Assembly: GCF_032484785.1 (NCBI RefSeq)
Contig: NZ_JAUETR010000001.1
Location: 4,839,501 to 4,903,500 of the forward strand
Source: Bradyrhizobium sp. SZCCHNS1050
Lineage (GTDB): Bacteria > Pseudomonadota > Alphaproteobacteria > Rhizobiales > Xanthobacteraceae
DNA: 64,000 bases
Direction of reading: 5' to 3'
The position numbers and the translations under genes are program-made. The number at the start of each line of letters is the position of its first letter. Positions within the stretch are counted from its first letter, which is position 1. Positions 16,887-25,667 of this stretch are shown here, one piece after another. The notes beneath the pieces were generated by a model. The model did no database searches and had not been told where the DNA came from. It was given only the letters and a program-made list of their open reading frames with translations.

Positions 16887-18314
16887 CTAGAGCACCTTGC
16901 CGGGATTCATGATCCCGAGCGGATCGAATTGTGCCTTGATCGCGCGCATCAGCGCGATGGCGGTCGGATCCTTGACGTCAGGCAGCTCGTCGCGCTTGAG
17001 CACGCCGATGCCGTGCTCGGCCGAGATCGAGCCGCCCATGCGCAGCACGATCTCGAACACGACCGCGTTGACCTCGTGCCAGCGCGCGAGATAGTCGGCG
17101 GTGTTGGCGCCGATCGGCTGGCTGACGTTGTAGTGGATGTTGCCGTCGCCGAGATGGCCGAACGGCACCGGACGCGCGCCGGGCATCAGCTTCACCACGG
17201 CGGCATTGGCCTCGGCAATGAAGGCGGGCACCGCGGCGACCGGCACCGAGATGTCGTGCTTGATCGAGCCACCCTCCGGCTTCTGCGCCGCAGAGATGTC
17301 CTCGCGCAGCTTCCAGAACGCCATGCGCTGGGCGAGGCTGTCGGCGATCGCGGCGTCGTCGACGATGCCGTCTTCGAGGCCTTGCTCCAGAATGGTCTCG
17401 AGCGTGGCGCGGGCATCCTCGCGCGACGACGACAGTTCCATCAGCACGAACCAGGGATGGACGCCCGACAGCGGCGCGCGGTTGCCAGCGGCGTGGCGGA
17501 TCGAGAAGTCGAGCGCGATCGCGGCGATCAGCTCGAAGCTCGTGAGGCTGCCGGCGGCCTCGCGTTGCGCGATCGCCAGCAGCTTGAGCGCGTCCTCCGG
17601 CGACTTGAGGCCGACGAAGGCGGTCTCGATCGCGCGTGGCTTCGGGAACAGCTTCAGGCTCGCCGCGGTGATGATGCCGAGCGTGCCCTCGGCGCCGATG
17701 AACAGATTGCGCAGATCGTAACCGGTGTTGTCCTTCTTCAGTTTCGACAGCGCATTGAGCACCCGCCCGTCGGCCAGCACCACCTCGACCCCCAACGCCA
17801 TCTCACGCGCCACGCCATAGGCGAGCGCGGCGGTGCCGCCGGCGTTGGTCGAGAGATTGCCGCCGATGGTGCAACTGCCCTCGGCGCCGAGCGACAGCGG
17901 AAACAGGCGGTCGACCTCGGCAGCCTTCTGCTGCGCCACCTGCAGCACGACGCCGGCCTCGGCGATCATCGTGTTGGAGGCGGTGTCGACGTCGCGGATC
18001 TTGTCCATGCGCCTCAGCGACACCACCACCTCGCCATTGTGCGGCGTCTGGCCGCCGACGAGGCCGGTGTTGCCGCCTTGCGGCACCAGCGCGATGCGAT
18101 GCTGGCTGGCAAGCTTGCAGATTGCGGCGACCTCGGCCGTCGAGCCTGGGCGCAGCACCAGCGGCGAGCGGCCGTGGAACAGGTTGCGCTCCTCGGTGAC
18201 GTAAGGCGCGACGTCGGTCTCCGCGGTCAGCGCCTGGCGCTCGCCGACGATGGCAGCGAATTGCGCGATCAAATCGGGCGGCAGCGGCGGCAGGGCAGGC
18301 TGGCTGATGTTCAT
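16887..18314 (-). CDS. FAD-binding D-2-hydroxyacid dehydrogenase (D2HGDH/GlcD type)
   Basis: A 475-aa protein. The PCMH-type FAD domain includes ALVPQGGNTGLVGGQ (residues about 75-89), PLSLGAEGSCTIGGNLSTNAGG and the FIGAEGTLGIITAA segment. The C-terminal FAD-oxidase domain carries PFGHLGDGNIHYN and SAEHGIGVLKRDEL with metal-binding His residues. These features match D-2-hydroxyglutarate/D-lactate dehydrogenases that pass electrons to an ETF or quinone. The preceding gene is TsaC/Sua5, a frequent neighbour in rhizobia. Confidence 0.9.
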   Translation of the reverse strand: MNISQPALPPLPPDLIAQFAAIVGERQALTAETDVAPYVTEERNLFHGRSPLVLRPGSTAEVAAICKLASQHRIALVPQGGNTGLVGGQTPHNGEVVVSLRRMDKIRDVDTASNTMIAEAGVVLQVAQQKAAEVDRLFPLSLGAEGSCTIGGNLSTNAGGTAALAYGVAREMALGVEVVLADGRVLNALSKLKKDNTGYDLRNLFIGAEGTLGIITAASLKLFPKPRAIETAFVGLKSPEDALKLLAIAQREAAGSLTSFELIAAIALDFSIRHAAGNRAPLSGVHPWFVLMELSSSREDARATLETILEQGLEDGIVDDAAIADSLAQRMAFWKLREDISAAQKPEGGSIKHDISVPVAAVPAFIAEANAAVVKLMPGARPVPFGHLGDGNIHYNVSQPIGANTADYLARWHEVNAVVFEIVLRMGGSISAEHGIGVLKRDELPDVKDPTAIALMRAIKAQFDPLGIMNPGKVL

Positions 18315-18332
18315 GCTTAGTCGCTTCCAGTG

Positions 18333-19331
18333 TTATCTCGGCGCGGCGGCGCGGCGCAGCCGGTCGTTGATGGCCTCGCCCAGTCCGTCGTTCGGGATCG
18401 GCATCACCGCGATGCTGCGCGCTCCCTTGGCATCGAGGCTGCGAAGATAGCCGAAAAGATGCGTCGCCGCCTCTGCCGGATCGCCAGAGGGCGACAGGTT
18501 CAGGATCGCGGCGGCCTCGTGGGCTCCGGGCAGGGTGGTGGGTCCGAAGGCGAGCAACGCCTCGCCGGGCGCGACCTCGCTGGCATCGAGGCGCACGCGG
18601 GCGCGCGGGGCATAGTGGGAGGCCAGCATGCCCGGTGCCAGAGGCTGCTCGGACGTCTCGGTCTCTGCGGCGGGCCGCGCCAGCACACGGCCGAGCACGG
18701 CCTCGATCGCCTCGCTCGGAACTCCGCCCGGGCGCAGCAGCGTCGGCGCATCGAAGCAGCCGACGATGGTCGATTCGACGCCGACCTCGACCGGCCCGCC
18801 GTCCAGGATGAGGTCGATTCGCCCGGTGAGATCGGCCGCGACATGCGCCGCCGTGGTCGGCGACACGTGGCCGGAGATGTTGGCGGAGGGCGCCACGACG
18901 GCGCCGCCGAACGCCATGAGCAGAGCTTGTGCGGTCGGATGCGCCGGCACGCGGATCGCCACCGTATCGAGGCCGGCGGTGGCGAGGTCGGCGACGGGAC
19001 AGCCGTCGCTCTGCGGCACCACGAGGGTCAGCGGTCCCGGCCAGAACGCAGCGGCCAGACGCTCGGCGGTGGCATTGAAGCGGCCGATACGCTGCGCCGC
19101 TGCGATATCGGCGACATGGGCGATCAACGGATTGAAGGCGGGCCGGCCCTTGGCCTGATAGAGGCGTGCGATGGCCGCGGCATTGGCCGCATCGGCGCCG
19201 AGGCCGTAGACGGTCTCGGTCGGGAACGCGACCAGTCCGCCGCGCGCGAACGTCGCCGCGGCTTGCGCGATTCCAGCCGCGTCGGCGGGCAGGATCCTGG
19301 TCTCGATCGCTTGCATGTCTGGGGCGGGCAT
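18333..19331 (-). CDS. tsaC: L-threonylcarbamoyladenylate synthase (Sua5/TsaC family)
   Basis: A 332-aa protein with an N-terminal YrdC domain (LVAFPTETVYGLGADA, YQAKGRPAFNPLIAHV, APSANISGHVSPTTA) and a C-terminal Sua5 extension after LAPGMLASHYAPRA. It makes the threonylcarbamoyl-AMP used for t6A modification of tRNA. The start at MPAPDMQAIETR (or five residues later) is preferred; longer in-frame starts add Arg-rich sequence. It ends 18 bp before the flavoprotein gene. Confidence 0.9.
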   Translation of the reverse strand: MPAPDMQAIETRILPADAAGIAQAAATFARGGLVAFPTETVYGLGADAANAAAIARLYQAKGRPAFNPLIAHVADIAAAQRIGRFNATAERLAAAFWPGPLTLVVPQSDGCPVADLATAGLDTVAIRVPAHPTAQALLMAFGGAVVAPSANISGHVSPTTAAHVAADLTGRIDLILDGGPVEVGVESTIVGCFDAPTLLRPGGVPSEAIEAVLGRVLARPAAETETSEQPLAPGMLASHYAPRARVRLDASEVAPGEALLAFGPTTLPGAHEAAAILNLSPSGDPAEAATHLFGYLRSLDAKGARSIAVMPIPNDGLGEAINDRLRRAAAPR

Positions 19332-19560
19332 CGATGGTACGGGACGGCGGTGGCTTCCGCGCTCGGCTATAGCGGGCGCGGACGTCCGAATGAAGCGCGC
19401 AAATCGCCTGTCGCCTTGCGCTCGCGCCATGGCCGCCGGACAAAGCCCCACGGCCTCAAGCAGTTAACCCCTCCGCCGACGATCGACGATTTCGATGCGA
19501 TTTCCTGCCTTGTGTCCTTGCGAAGACGGAAACCCGACGCTATAAGCCGGCTTCCCAAGT

Positions 19561-19637
19561 CGGAGCGTGGCTCAGCCCGGTAGAGCACTGCGTTCGGGAC
19601 GCAGGGGTCGCAGGTTCGAATCCTGCCGCTCCGACCA
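19561..19637 (+). tRNA. tRNA-Pro (anticodon CGG)
   Basis: A 77-nt cloverleaf. The acceptor arms CGGAGCG and CGCTCCG pair fully. The D-loop is AGCCCGGTAGAG, the anticodon stem CTGCG/CGCAG encloses TTCGGGA, the T-arm contains GGTTCGAATCC, and CCA is encoded. It borders the accessory sulfur/hydrogen region to the right. Confidence 0.95.
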
Positions 19638-19750
19638 TTTTTTCAGGCGCCTAGCTTTTCATCTCCCGAGAAGCGCAACGAAATCACACGGCGCCACCCT
19701 GCACCCATCCGGCTATTCGTGAGCATTTCGCCGCGGCAGACGACAGCGCT

Positions 19751-19939
19751 TCATGGAGCGTCCAATTCCTTCAGCTTCCGGTCAAGCGTGCGCAGGCTGA
19801 TGCCGAGGGGTTTTGCAAGCGATTCTCGATTGCCGCGATGCGTCAACAGGGCGGTCCGAAGCGCTCGCGCCTCGCGCTCCTTCGATGACGGCGAGTTCTC
19901 ATCGTCAGCAGGCGCCAGCTTTGTTGCGGTTCGCTGCAA
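19751..19939 (-). pseudogene. Fis-type HTH fragment (3' end of an NtrC-like regulator)
   Basis: A 62-residue frame whose last part (RALRTALLTHRGNRESLAKP followed by LGISLRTLDRKLKELDAP) is the Fis-type DNA-binding helix set that ends sigma-54 activators. No AAA+ domain is present upstream, so this is a remnant or a free-standing HTH. A related fragment lies in inverted orientation at 20755-20847. Confidence 0.5.
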
Positions 19940-20089
19940 GCAGCGCTGCGGCGAGAAGCGGTCGATCAGAGGCGCGGCCGCGCAATGCCGGCAGAAGGAT
20001 CGGAAAGGTTGACAGTCGGTCGTAAAGATCGTTTCTCGACGATGCGAGACGCGTGCGCGCGATCAATTCCGGGGACCAGCAGAGCGCGA

Positions 20090-20722
20090 TCAGGAAGGCC
20101 GGTGCGCGACCATTCCGATCAGCGCAGAGCGACCGTGATGGCCGCTGCCTTCGCTGAGCTCGGTCTCGTATTCGCGCAGTTCGATGATTTCCAGCTCACG
20201 GAACGCCTCTCGGAGCATGGTTTCCGTATAGAGGTGCGAGAGGGCGGAAGGGCCGCCCGTCTTGTACTCCAACTGCTTGGGCGTATAGCCTTGCAGGATC
20301 AGCGTCCCGCCCGGCTTCAGGCTTGCGATCATGCGCGCGAACAGCCGTTTCCTCAAATCTGGGGCGGCGAACTGCACGAAAATCGCTGCGATGCCGTCAT
20401 ACGCCGCACTTGGCCACGCGAAGCCGTCGCAATCGGCAAGCTGGTAGTTCACGCTGACTCCGGCTGACGCGGCAAGTTTGCTCGCTTTCGCCAGACCCAC
20501 CTCCGAGATGTCGAAGGCGTCGACCTGAAATCCCTGCCGGGCGAGCCAGACGCTGTTGCGGCCTTCTCCGTCGGCGACGCAGAGAATGCGACTGCGGTAC
20601 GGGAACGTGCCGACATGGCGGCGCAGCCATTGATTGGGTTCGGTTCCGAAAACGAAATCATCGCCTTCGAATCGTCGGTTCCAGCGGCCGGCGTCGGCGT
20701 CTGGCGGTACGTTCGTGACCAT
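20090..20722 (-). CDS. Class I SAM-dependent methyltransferase
   Basis: A 210-aa protein. The SAM motif I region reads RILCVADGEGRNSVWLARQG, motif II is around VDAFDISEVGLAKA, and ASLKPGGTLILQGYTPKQL matches the post-core loop of TehB/thiopurine-like methyltransferases. The start at MVTNVPPDADAGRWNRRFE follows the family; longer starts run into the neighbouring HTH fragment. It sits between inverted HTH fragments next to sulfur genes, so a role on thiol or chalcogen substrates is conceivable but not shown. Confidence 0.85.
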   Translation of the reverse strand: MVTNVPPDADAGRWNRRFEGDDFVFGTEPNQWLRRHVGTFPYRSRILCVADGEGRNSVWLARQGFQVDAFDISEVGLAKASKLAASAGVSVNYQLADCDGFAWPSAAYDGIAAIFVQFAAPDLRKRLFARMIASLKPGGTLILQGYTPKQLEYKTGGPSALSHLYTETMLREAFRELEIIELREYETELSEGSGHHGRSALIGMVAHRPS

Positions 20723-20754
20723 CGGCAGTCCCACTTTGAAGATGACAAGCGTGT

Positions 20755-20847
20755 TTGTTGGCAGCCGCAAGGAGCTTGCGAGCTCCTCGGTATCAGCTTG
20801 CGAACCCTTGATCGCAAGTTAGGTGAACTGGAAGCCGGATCGTAGTT
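20755..20847 (+). pseudogene. Second Fis-type HTH fragment, inverted relative to 19751-19939
   Basis: The frame ending ACELLGISLRTLDRKLGELEA then stop at 20845-20847 repeats the LGISLRTLDRKLKELDA end of the fragment at 19751-19939. At DNA level both carry CTCGG(C/T)ATCAGC(C/T)TGCG and related sequence. No upstream domain remains. Confidence 0.5.
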
Positions 20848-21060
20848 CATCAGCCCGTCAGACGCGGCAGGCGCGTGAGCAGGGGACGATCGCGCCGGCG
20901 GCTCGATACCGTCTCGCACGAACCGCGCTGGCACAGGCTCGACCGCCTGTTTGTTATCGTCTCGCCAAAGTGATAGCAACACGGGGCGGCCTTGCGGCAT
21001 GACGCCGTGGCCGCCGATGTAACGGACCGAATTGGTCGATTGAGGAATATGCGGACGAAT

Positions 21061-21384
21061 ATGGCAACCAAGCGTGCACGCAGCAGGTCTTCGCTCGAGC
21101 CTGACGCGTTGCTCGAGAAGGCTCACAAGGCAAGCGAATTCCTCAAGGCGCTGTCGCACGAAGCGCGGCTTGCCATTCTGTGTCTGCTGCTTGACGGAGA
21201 GAAGTCCGTCAGCAGCATTGAGGATTCGCTGCAGCTCCGCCAGCCGACGGTGTCGCAGCAACTTGCCCGGCTGCGCGCGGACGATCTCGTCAAGGTGCGC
21301 CGGGACGGCAGGAACGTGTATTATTCGGTCTCGCGGCCGGAAGTGATCGAGGTCATGTCCGCTCTCTATCGCGCTTTCTGCTAG
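21061..21384 (+). CDS. ArsR-family regulator of SqrR/BigR/sHdrR persulfide-sensor type
   Basis: A 107-aa winged-helix repressor when started at MATKRARS; an ATG 12 bases upstream is an alternative. Recognition helix: LRQPTVSQQLARLR; wing: RRDGRNVYYSVS. Only two cysteines occur, C41 (AILCLLL) and C107 (the last residue). These are the numbered positions of the sulfur-reactive pair in R. capsulatus SqrR, with the same 66-residue spacing as recalled for Hyphomicrobium sHdrR. It lacks the CVC metal motif of ArsR. It is next to the lipoate/sHdr genes and is the likely sulfide-responsive repressor. Confidence 0.85.
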   Translation: MATKRARSRSSLEPDALLEKAHKASEFLKALSHEARLAILCLLLDGEKSVSSIEDSLQLRQPTVSQQLARLRADDLVKVRRDGRNVYYSVSRPEVIEVMSALYRAFC

Positions 21385-21424
21385 GTGGCACTGATGGAGT
21401 CTCGCTGCCCGCGGGGATCGTCCG

Positions 21425-23296
21425 TCAGGCGGAGCCGGGGACAGCGGCGACTGTGTTTTCTGCGGTCACGCGATCGATGAACCCGGCTGCCGCGGCTATC
21501 ACCGCGGAGGTCGCCTGTTGATGAGGCGCATGTCCACAGCCTTCCAGCACGCAGGTCTCGATCCGGGCTGGCACGAGGGCGCGGAGCGTCTCAAGCTGAG
21601 TATGCGTGAAGAACTCGTCTTCGCTGCCCTGAACGGCGAGCACCGGGGCGCGAACCCGTCCAACGTAGGGCTTGATACCCCAGTCGCGCGGTTCTTCTCC
21701 AGTCCAAGCATCGACCAGCCGGCCAAAAAGATGATCGGTTCTGCTGCCATGATACCGTGCGAGCCTCGCCCTCAGGTCGCCGTGCTCGAAGTCCCTGATC
21801 TGGGCGGCGATGCCGTCAACCGTCCGCTGTTCGCGGAAGAGGTGAGGGGCGATCGCGACGACCCCGCTGACCTCATCGGGAAACGCGCCGGCAAACGTCA
21901 ACGCGATCGCAGCACCGTCGGAGTGGCCGACCAGGATCGGACGCCGCGCTCCGGTCGTCCGTAACACTTCGGGCAGGGCATCCAGAGCCTCGGCGAGCAG
22001 ATATTGCCGCGAATGGGGCGGCTCGAGCGGCTCCGAGTCACCCGAGCCCCAGCGGTCGAAGACCAGGACGGAGCAGCCGGTCGCAGCCGCAAGCCGTTCG
22101 GGAAAATCGCGCCAGAGCCGGGCGCAGCCCAAGGCGTCATGCAGCAGGACGAGCGGCGGACGTTCCGGTCGCGTCGCCGCGAGCCAATGGCCGCGAAGCC
22201 TCCGGCCGGCCGCAACGAAGCTGAGCTGCCGCGCCGCCGCGACGACCACATCGCGAATGTCCGGCGGGCCGAGATTGACGAAATCGGCCGACGTGCGCGA
22301 GAAGAAGTCCTCAACGACCGATCCGGCATCGGCCAGTTCGGCGCCGCGCAGCGCCGCCTCGAGATCAAAGATGACGCGGGGCGGTGTGACGAAGAAATCG
22401 CCGGTGATCAGAGCTTCGCGAATCCGCCTGCGGTCTGGGCCCTCGAGGCGGATATCCGCGCGCAGGCTGCCGCCGCGCCGTGTCAGAGTGGCACTGACCA
22501 GCGAGCCGTCCACCTCGGGAGCGTCGACCATCTCGACGAAGTCGTCACGGCCGATCTCGTCGCGATATAGCTGCTCGGCGAGTTCTTCTTCGAGCATCGA
22601 TACCTGGCCCCATTGCGGAACAATGCCGAGGCCTTCCGCCAGGCCGTCGAGCAGGCCTTGCTGGATGGCGGCCAGATCAGGAAGCTTGTCGCCGAGGATC
22701 TCGCGCATGCTGACGACGCGCTGGCGGGCCGAGGCGAGGTCGCGCTTGGCGAGCTTTTCCACCGGCACTTTGAGCGCAGCGATCATCTGCTCGGGGTCGA
22801 AGTCGATCAGCAGTGTTCCCTGGTAGAACAGCGTATCGCCGTCAAAGAAGCCGCCGGTGCCGCTGATCTTGCGGCCGTCGACGTCGATGTCGTTGCGCGG
22901 GCGGTAGCGCGCGGGGACGCCGAGCTTGTTGAGCCCGAGTGCGACGCTTTCGCAGATCCGGCGCGTCGTTTCGGTGAGATCCATGGCGCCGAGGCTGGAG
23001 CGGCCGAACACGAGCTCCCATCCGATCTGACCCTCGTCGAGATAGAGACCTCCGCCTCCCGTGATCCGCCGGCCGACCTCGATTCCCTTGCTCCGGCAAT
23101 AGTCGAGCCGGACCTCATGGCTCAGGATCTGGTGGATTCCGACCAGCGCCGACGGACGAAACCGCAGGAAGCGGATGGTATCGGGAATCCGCCGTGCCTT
23201 ATGAGCGTCGATGAGCGCCTGGTCGAAGGCGATATTGGCGCGTCCGCCTCGAATCCCGGTGTCGATGACCCGAAATGACTTGTCGCTGCTGGCCAT
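21425..23296 (-). CDS. sHdr-type lipoate:protein ligase sLpl(AB) fused to an alpha/beta hydrolase
   Basis: A 623-aa two-part protein. Residues 1-356 are a lipoate:protein ligase with its accessory C-terminal domain: RRITGGGGLYLDEGQ (76-90) in the lipoyl-AMP pocket and DGRKISGTGGFF with K143 as the conserved ligase lysine. Residues about 358-620 form an alpha/beta hydrolase: GHSDGAA (S459), QGSED (D560) and GCGHAPH (H589) give an intact triad. The start at 23296 follows GGGAGGA. It is the last gene of the lipS/lipT operon and most likely loads lipoate or octanoate on LbpA; the hydrolase role is unknown. Confidence 0.85.
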   Translation of the reverse strand: MASSDKSFRVIDTGIRGGRANIAFDQALIDAHKARRIPDTIRFLRFRPSALVGIHQILSHEVRLDYCRSKGIEVGRRITGGGGLYLDEGQIGWELVFGRSSLGAMDLTETTRRICESVALGLNKLGVPARYRPRNDIDVDGRKISGTGGFFDGDTLFYQGTLLIDFDPEQMIAALKVPVEKLAKRDLASARQRVVSMREILGDKLPDLAAIQQGLLDGLAEGLGIVPQWGQVSMLEEELAEQLYRDEIGRDDFVEMVDAPEVDGSLVSATLTRRGGSLRADIRLEGPDRRRIREALITGDFFVTPPRVIFDLEAALRGAELADAGSVVEDFFSRTSADFVNLGPPDIRDVVVAAARQLSFVAAGRRLRGHWLAATRPERPPLVLLHDALGCARLWRDFPERLAAATGCSVLVFDRWGSGDSEPLEPPHSRQYLLAEALDALPEVLRTTGARRPILVGHSDGAAIALTFAGAFPDEVSGVVAIAPHLFREQRTVDGIAAQIRDFEHGDLRARLARYHGSRTDHLFGRLVDAWTGEEPRDWGIKPYVGRVRAPVLAVQGSEDEFFTHTQLETLRALVPARIETCVLEGCGHAPHQQATSAVIAAAAGFIDRVTAENTVAAVPGSA

Positions 23297-23312
23297 CGCA
23301 TCTTCCTCCCGG

Positions 23313-24566
23313 TTATTTGGGTAGTCCGCGCCGGAGTTGGCCGCGCACGTGGCGAATGTCGCGGCGATCGAGCTTGAAAGGGTATGAAGCAATGTCGCGC
23401 GGCGGCGAGTCGCCATAGGGGCGGTCGCAGGCGGACACATCGGCGGCCTCCTTGCCGGGGCAGCCGGACGTGCGGAAGGCCACGCCCGCGTCGATGATCG
23501 CGTCGACTTCGTCCTGCGGCAGACCGAAATCGACGAGCTGACCGCGCTCGTCGAAACGCATGCGCTGCAGGGAATGGCTTCGATAGTCGATGAGATAGCG
23601 GGCGAGCTGGATGCGTCGCCATTGCGGGCGCGGCGCCGGCGGGAGATGATCCATCAATGAGCCTTGTTCGGGAAAGAACGCGAACAGGTGGCTGTGGCCG
23701 CCGAGGTCGCGAATTCTCTGCACCTGCGAGAGAACGTCGTGGTCGCTCTCGCCCATCCCGACGATGAGATGGGCGCCGAAACGTTCCGGGCCAAATATCT
23801 CGGCGGCGGCCAGCAGGATCTCCCAATATTTGTCCCAGCTATGCGGCGATTGAACCCCGCGGCCGCGGGTGCGGTCAAAGATGACCGGGTTGGCTGCATC
23901 GAGCGCGACCGTAAATATCTCGGCGCCGAGATCCTTGAGCTCCTGCACATCCAGTCGGGTCATCGTCGTCGGATTGGACAGGATGGACACGGGCACGTGC
24001 CTGATGCGTTCAACCCATTTCCGCAGGACGATGCGGGTGTCCTGGTCCGACCGCGGATGCGTGATCATGCTGATGCACATGCGATGGAAGCGCCCGCCGT
24101 CGCCGCCCGATGCAACGATGTCAATCACCTGGTCGTAGGGCACCGCAGGCCAGTCGACCCGAATGAAGTTGCGGTCGGCATAGTTGCGCTCCGCTTCGCG
24201 ATGGCGCGCAAGCCCGCAATAGGCGCAGTTGGCGCGGCAACCTTCCGGATAGGTCAGCAGCAGGTTCAGGCAACGGGTGCAACTGGTGCGATGCATGTAG
24301 CCGTTCATGATGCCGAGGGTGATCGCCGCCGCCGTCGACATTTGCACGTACTCGGGCGACCGCATGTTCGGCGTCAGAACATTGTCGTTCGGCAGGTACG
24401 TGCCGACCGGCCGCACATCCTGCGCTCTCACGCGCCCGCCGTTGCGTGCTTCCGCCGGCACGGCGCCGGGCGCGCGCGGCCGCATGGCTTCGGCCGCGTT
24501 GAAGGTGCGCGTCTCCCCGGTGAGGAAATCCGGCACCGGATGCGTCGGTCCTTCGAGACAGCTCAT
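23313..24566 (-). CDS. Radical-SAM lipoyl synthase component (LipS1/LipS2 type, probably LipS2)
   Basis: A 417-aa protein. The radical-SAM cluster motif is C110-x3-C114-x2-C117 in EGCRANCAYCGL, preceded by another Cys pair C96/C99 (TSCTRC) that could hold an auxiliary cluster, as sulfur-inserting enzymes need. The body resembles biotin-synthase-like TIM barrels (LIVGMGESDHDV). In sHdr organisms LipS1 and LipS2 together replace LipA for LbpA. Gene order suggests LipS2, but S1 versus S2 cannot be settled by eye. The start has GGGGAGG upstream. Gaps to its neighbours are 16 and 25 bp. Confidence 0.8.
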   Translation of the reverse strand: MSCLEGPTHPVPDFLTGETRTFNAAEAMRPRAPGAVPAEARNGGRVRAQDVRPVGTYLPNDNVLTPNMRSPEYVQMSTAAAITLGIMNGYMHRTSCTRCLNLLLTYPEGCRANCAYCGLARHREAERNYADRNFIRVDWPAVPYDQVIDIVASGGDGGRFHRMCISMITHPRSDQDTRIVLRKWVERIRHVPVSILSNPTTMTRLDVQELKDLGAEIFTVALDAANPVIFDRTRGRGVQSPHSWDKYWEILLAAAEIFGPERFGAHLIVGMGESDHDVLSQVQRIRDLGGHSHLFAFFPEQGSLMDHLPPAPRPQWRRIQLARYLIDYRSHSLQRMRFDERGQLVDFGLPQDEVDAIIDAGVAFRTSGCPGKEAADVSACDRPYGDSPPRDIASYPFKLDRRDIRHVRGQLRRGLPK

Positions 24567-24591
24567 GACGTCCTCCCCTGATCCTGCATCT

Positions 24592-25659
24592 TCACGCCCA
24601 ATAGTTCGGCGAACTGATCCATCCCTCGGCGAGCGCAGTCGCGTCGGGGCGACGGCCGTCGCCATAGTGCGCCAGCACTTGCCGTCGTCGCAGCAATGCC
24701 CGGCTCAAGGCCGCATCGAAAATGTCGCCGAGCTCTTCGTCATAGTCATCGAGGGCGCCGCTGCGGCCAGACAGCATGTCTGCCGCGGCGTGCCCGGCGA
24801 GTGCCCCCGATTGCACGGCGGAGGCGATGCCGGCGCCGGTCACGGGGTTGGTCAGGCCTGCCGCATCGCCGGCCAGCAACACCTGGGTTGCGCCGAGCCG
24901 GCCTGTCGAACCCACCCTGCCGCCCACGGGTATCGTCCCGCCCGTCAACGCGAACGGGCGCGTTCCGATGCGGCGCGATGCCGACAGCGAGGCGAAGAGC
25001 GCGGCGAGCATCGGTTTCAGGCGCCGCCGGTCCTCTATCATGACGCCGACGCCGATATTGGCCACGGCGCCCTTGGGAAACAGCCAGCCATAGCCGCCGC
25101 GGTAGTCGGCGCTCAGGAAGATATCCGTGGCATCGTGCGGCACGATCAGCGGCGCGGTCAGTTGCCTCGTATCGACAAGCGCGCGATTGATCTGGCCGAT
25201 GGCCGCGCCGACCCGCGAACGGGGGCCGTCGCAGCCGATGAGGACGCGCGGTTTCAGGGCAAGACCATCGGACGTATGAACTGTGCCGTCGAAATCGATG
25301 GCAACCACGGAGGTGCCGTATCGGCACGCGGATCCCGCATTCGCCGCCTCATCAGCGAGCATTCGATCGAAGGCGGCGCGATCGATCATCCAGCCGCGGA
25401 AATCCGGCGTTTCCTCGCAATCCGTCGCTTCGGTGAAGGTCAGCATGCGCGTGATCTTCTGTTGGGCGACGGCCGTGACGTTCGGAACGTCCCGCTCGAT
25501 CATGGCGGGCACGAACTCGGCACACTGGACCGGGCGACCCGCCTCGAGCCGGCGATCCACGGCGACGACGCGGTAGCCGGCCTTCGCGGCAATTGCAGCC
25601 GCACGGCTCCCGGCCGGTCCAAGCCCGACGACGACGATATCCGCTGCCTCGGCGTTCAT
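24592..25659 (-). CDS. lipT: LipT-type FAD-dependent oxidoreductase (geranylgeranyl-reductase family)
   Basis: A 355-aa flavoprotein. The Rossmann motif VVVGLGPAGSRAA is at residues 9-21, the middle has GCDGPRSRVGAAIG, and the second FAD motif LLAGDAAGLTNPVTGAGIASA follows. These are diagnostic of the geranylgeranyl-reductase-like group. Between two radical-SAM lipoyl synthases and a lipoate ligase it corresponds to LipT, proposed to donate electrons to LipS1/LipS2. The start at 25659 (GAGGTG upstream) lies 8 bp after the preceding gene's stop, indicating one operon. Confidence 0.85.
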   Translation of the reverse strand: MNAEAADIVVVGLGPAGSRAAAIAAKAGYRVVAVDRRLEAGRPVQCAEFVPAMIERDVPNVTAVAQQKITRMLTFTEATDCEETPDFRGWMIDRAAFDRMLADEAANAGSACRYGTSVVAIDFDGTVHTSDGLALKPRVLIGCDGPRSRVGAAIGQINRALVDTRQLTAPLIVPHDATDIFLSADYRGGYGWLFPKGAVANIGVGVMIEDRRRLKPMLAALFASLSASRRIGTRPFALTGGTIPVGGRVGSTGRLGATQVLLAGDAAGLTNPVTGAGIASAVQSGALAGHAAADMLSGRSGALDDYDEELGDIFDAALSRALLRRRQVLAHYGDGRRPDATALAEGWISSPNYWA

Positions 25660-25667
25660 GGTGCACC

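Noticed and set aside
15606..18320. A 904-codon open frame on the plus strand
   Set aside because: It lies opposite three well-supported genes (NUDIX, GNAT, flavoprotein), is His/Arg/Asp-rich, and has no domain; a typical shadow frame in high-GC DNA.
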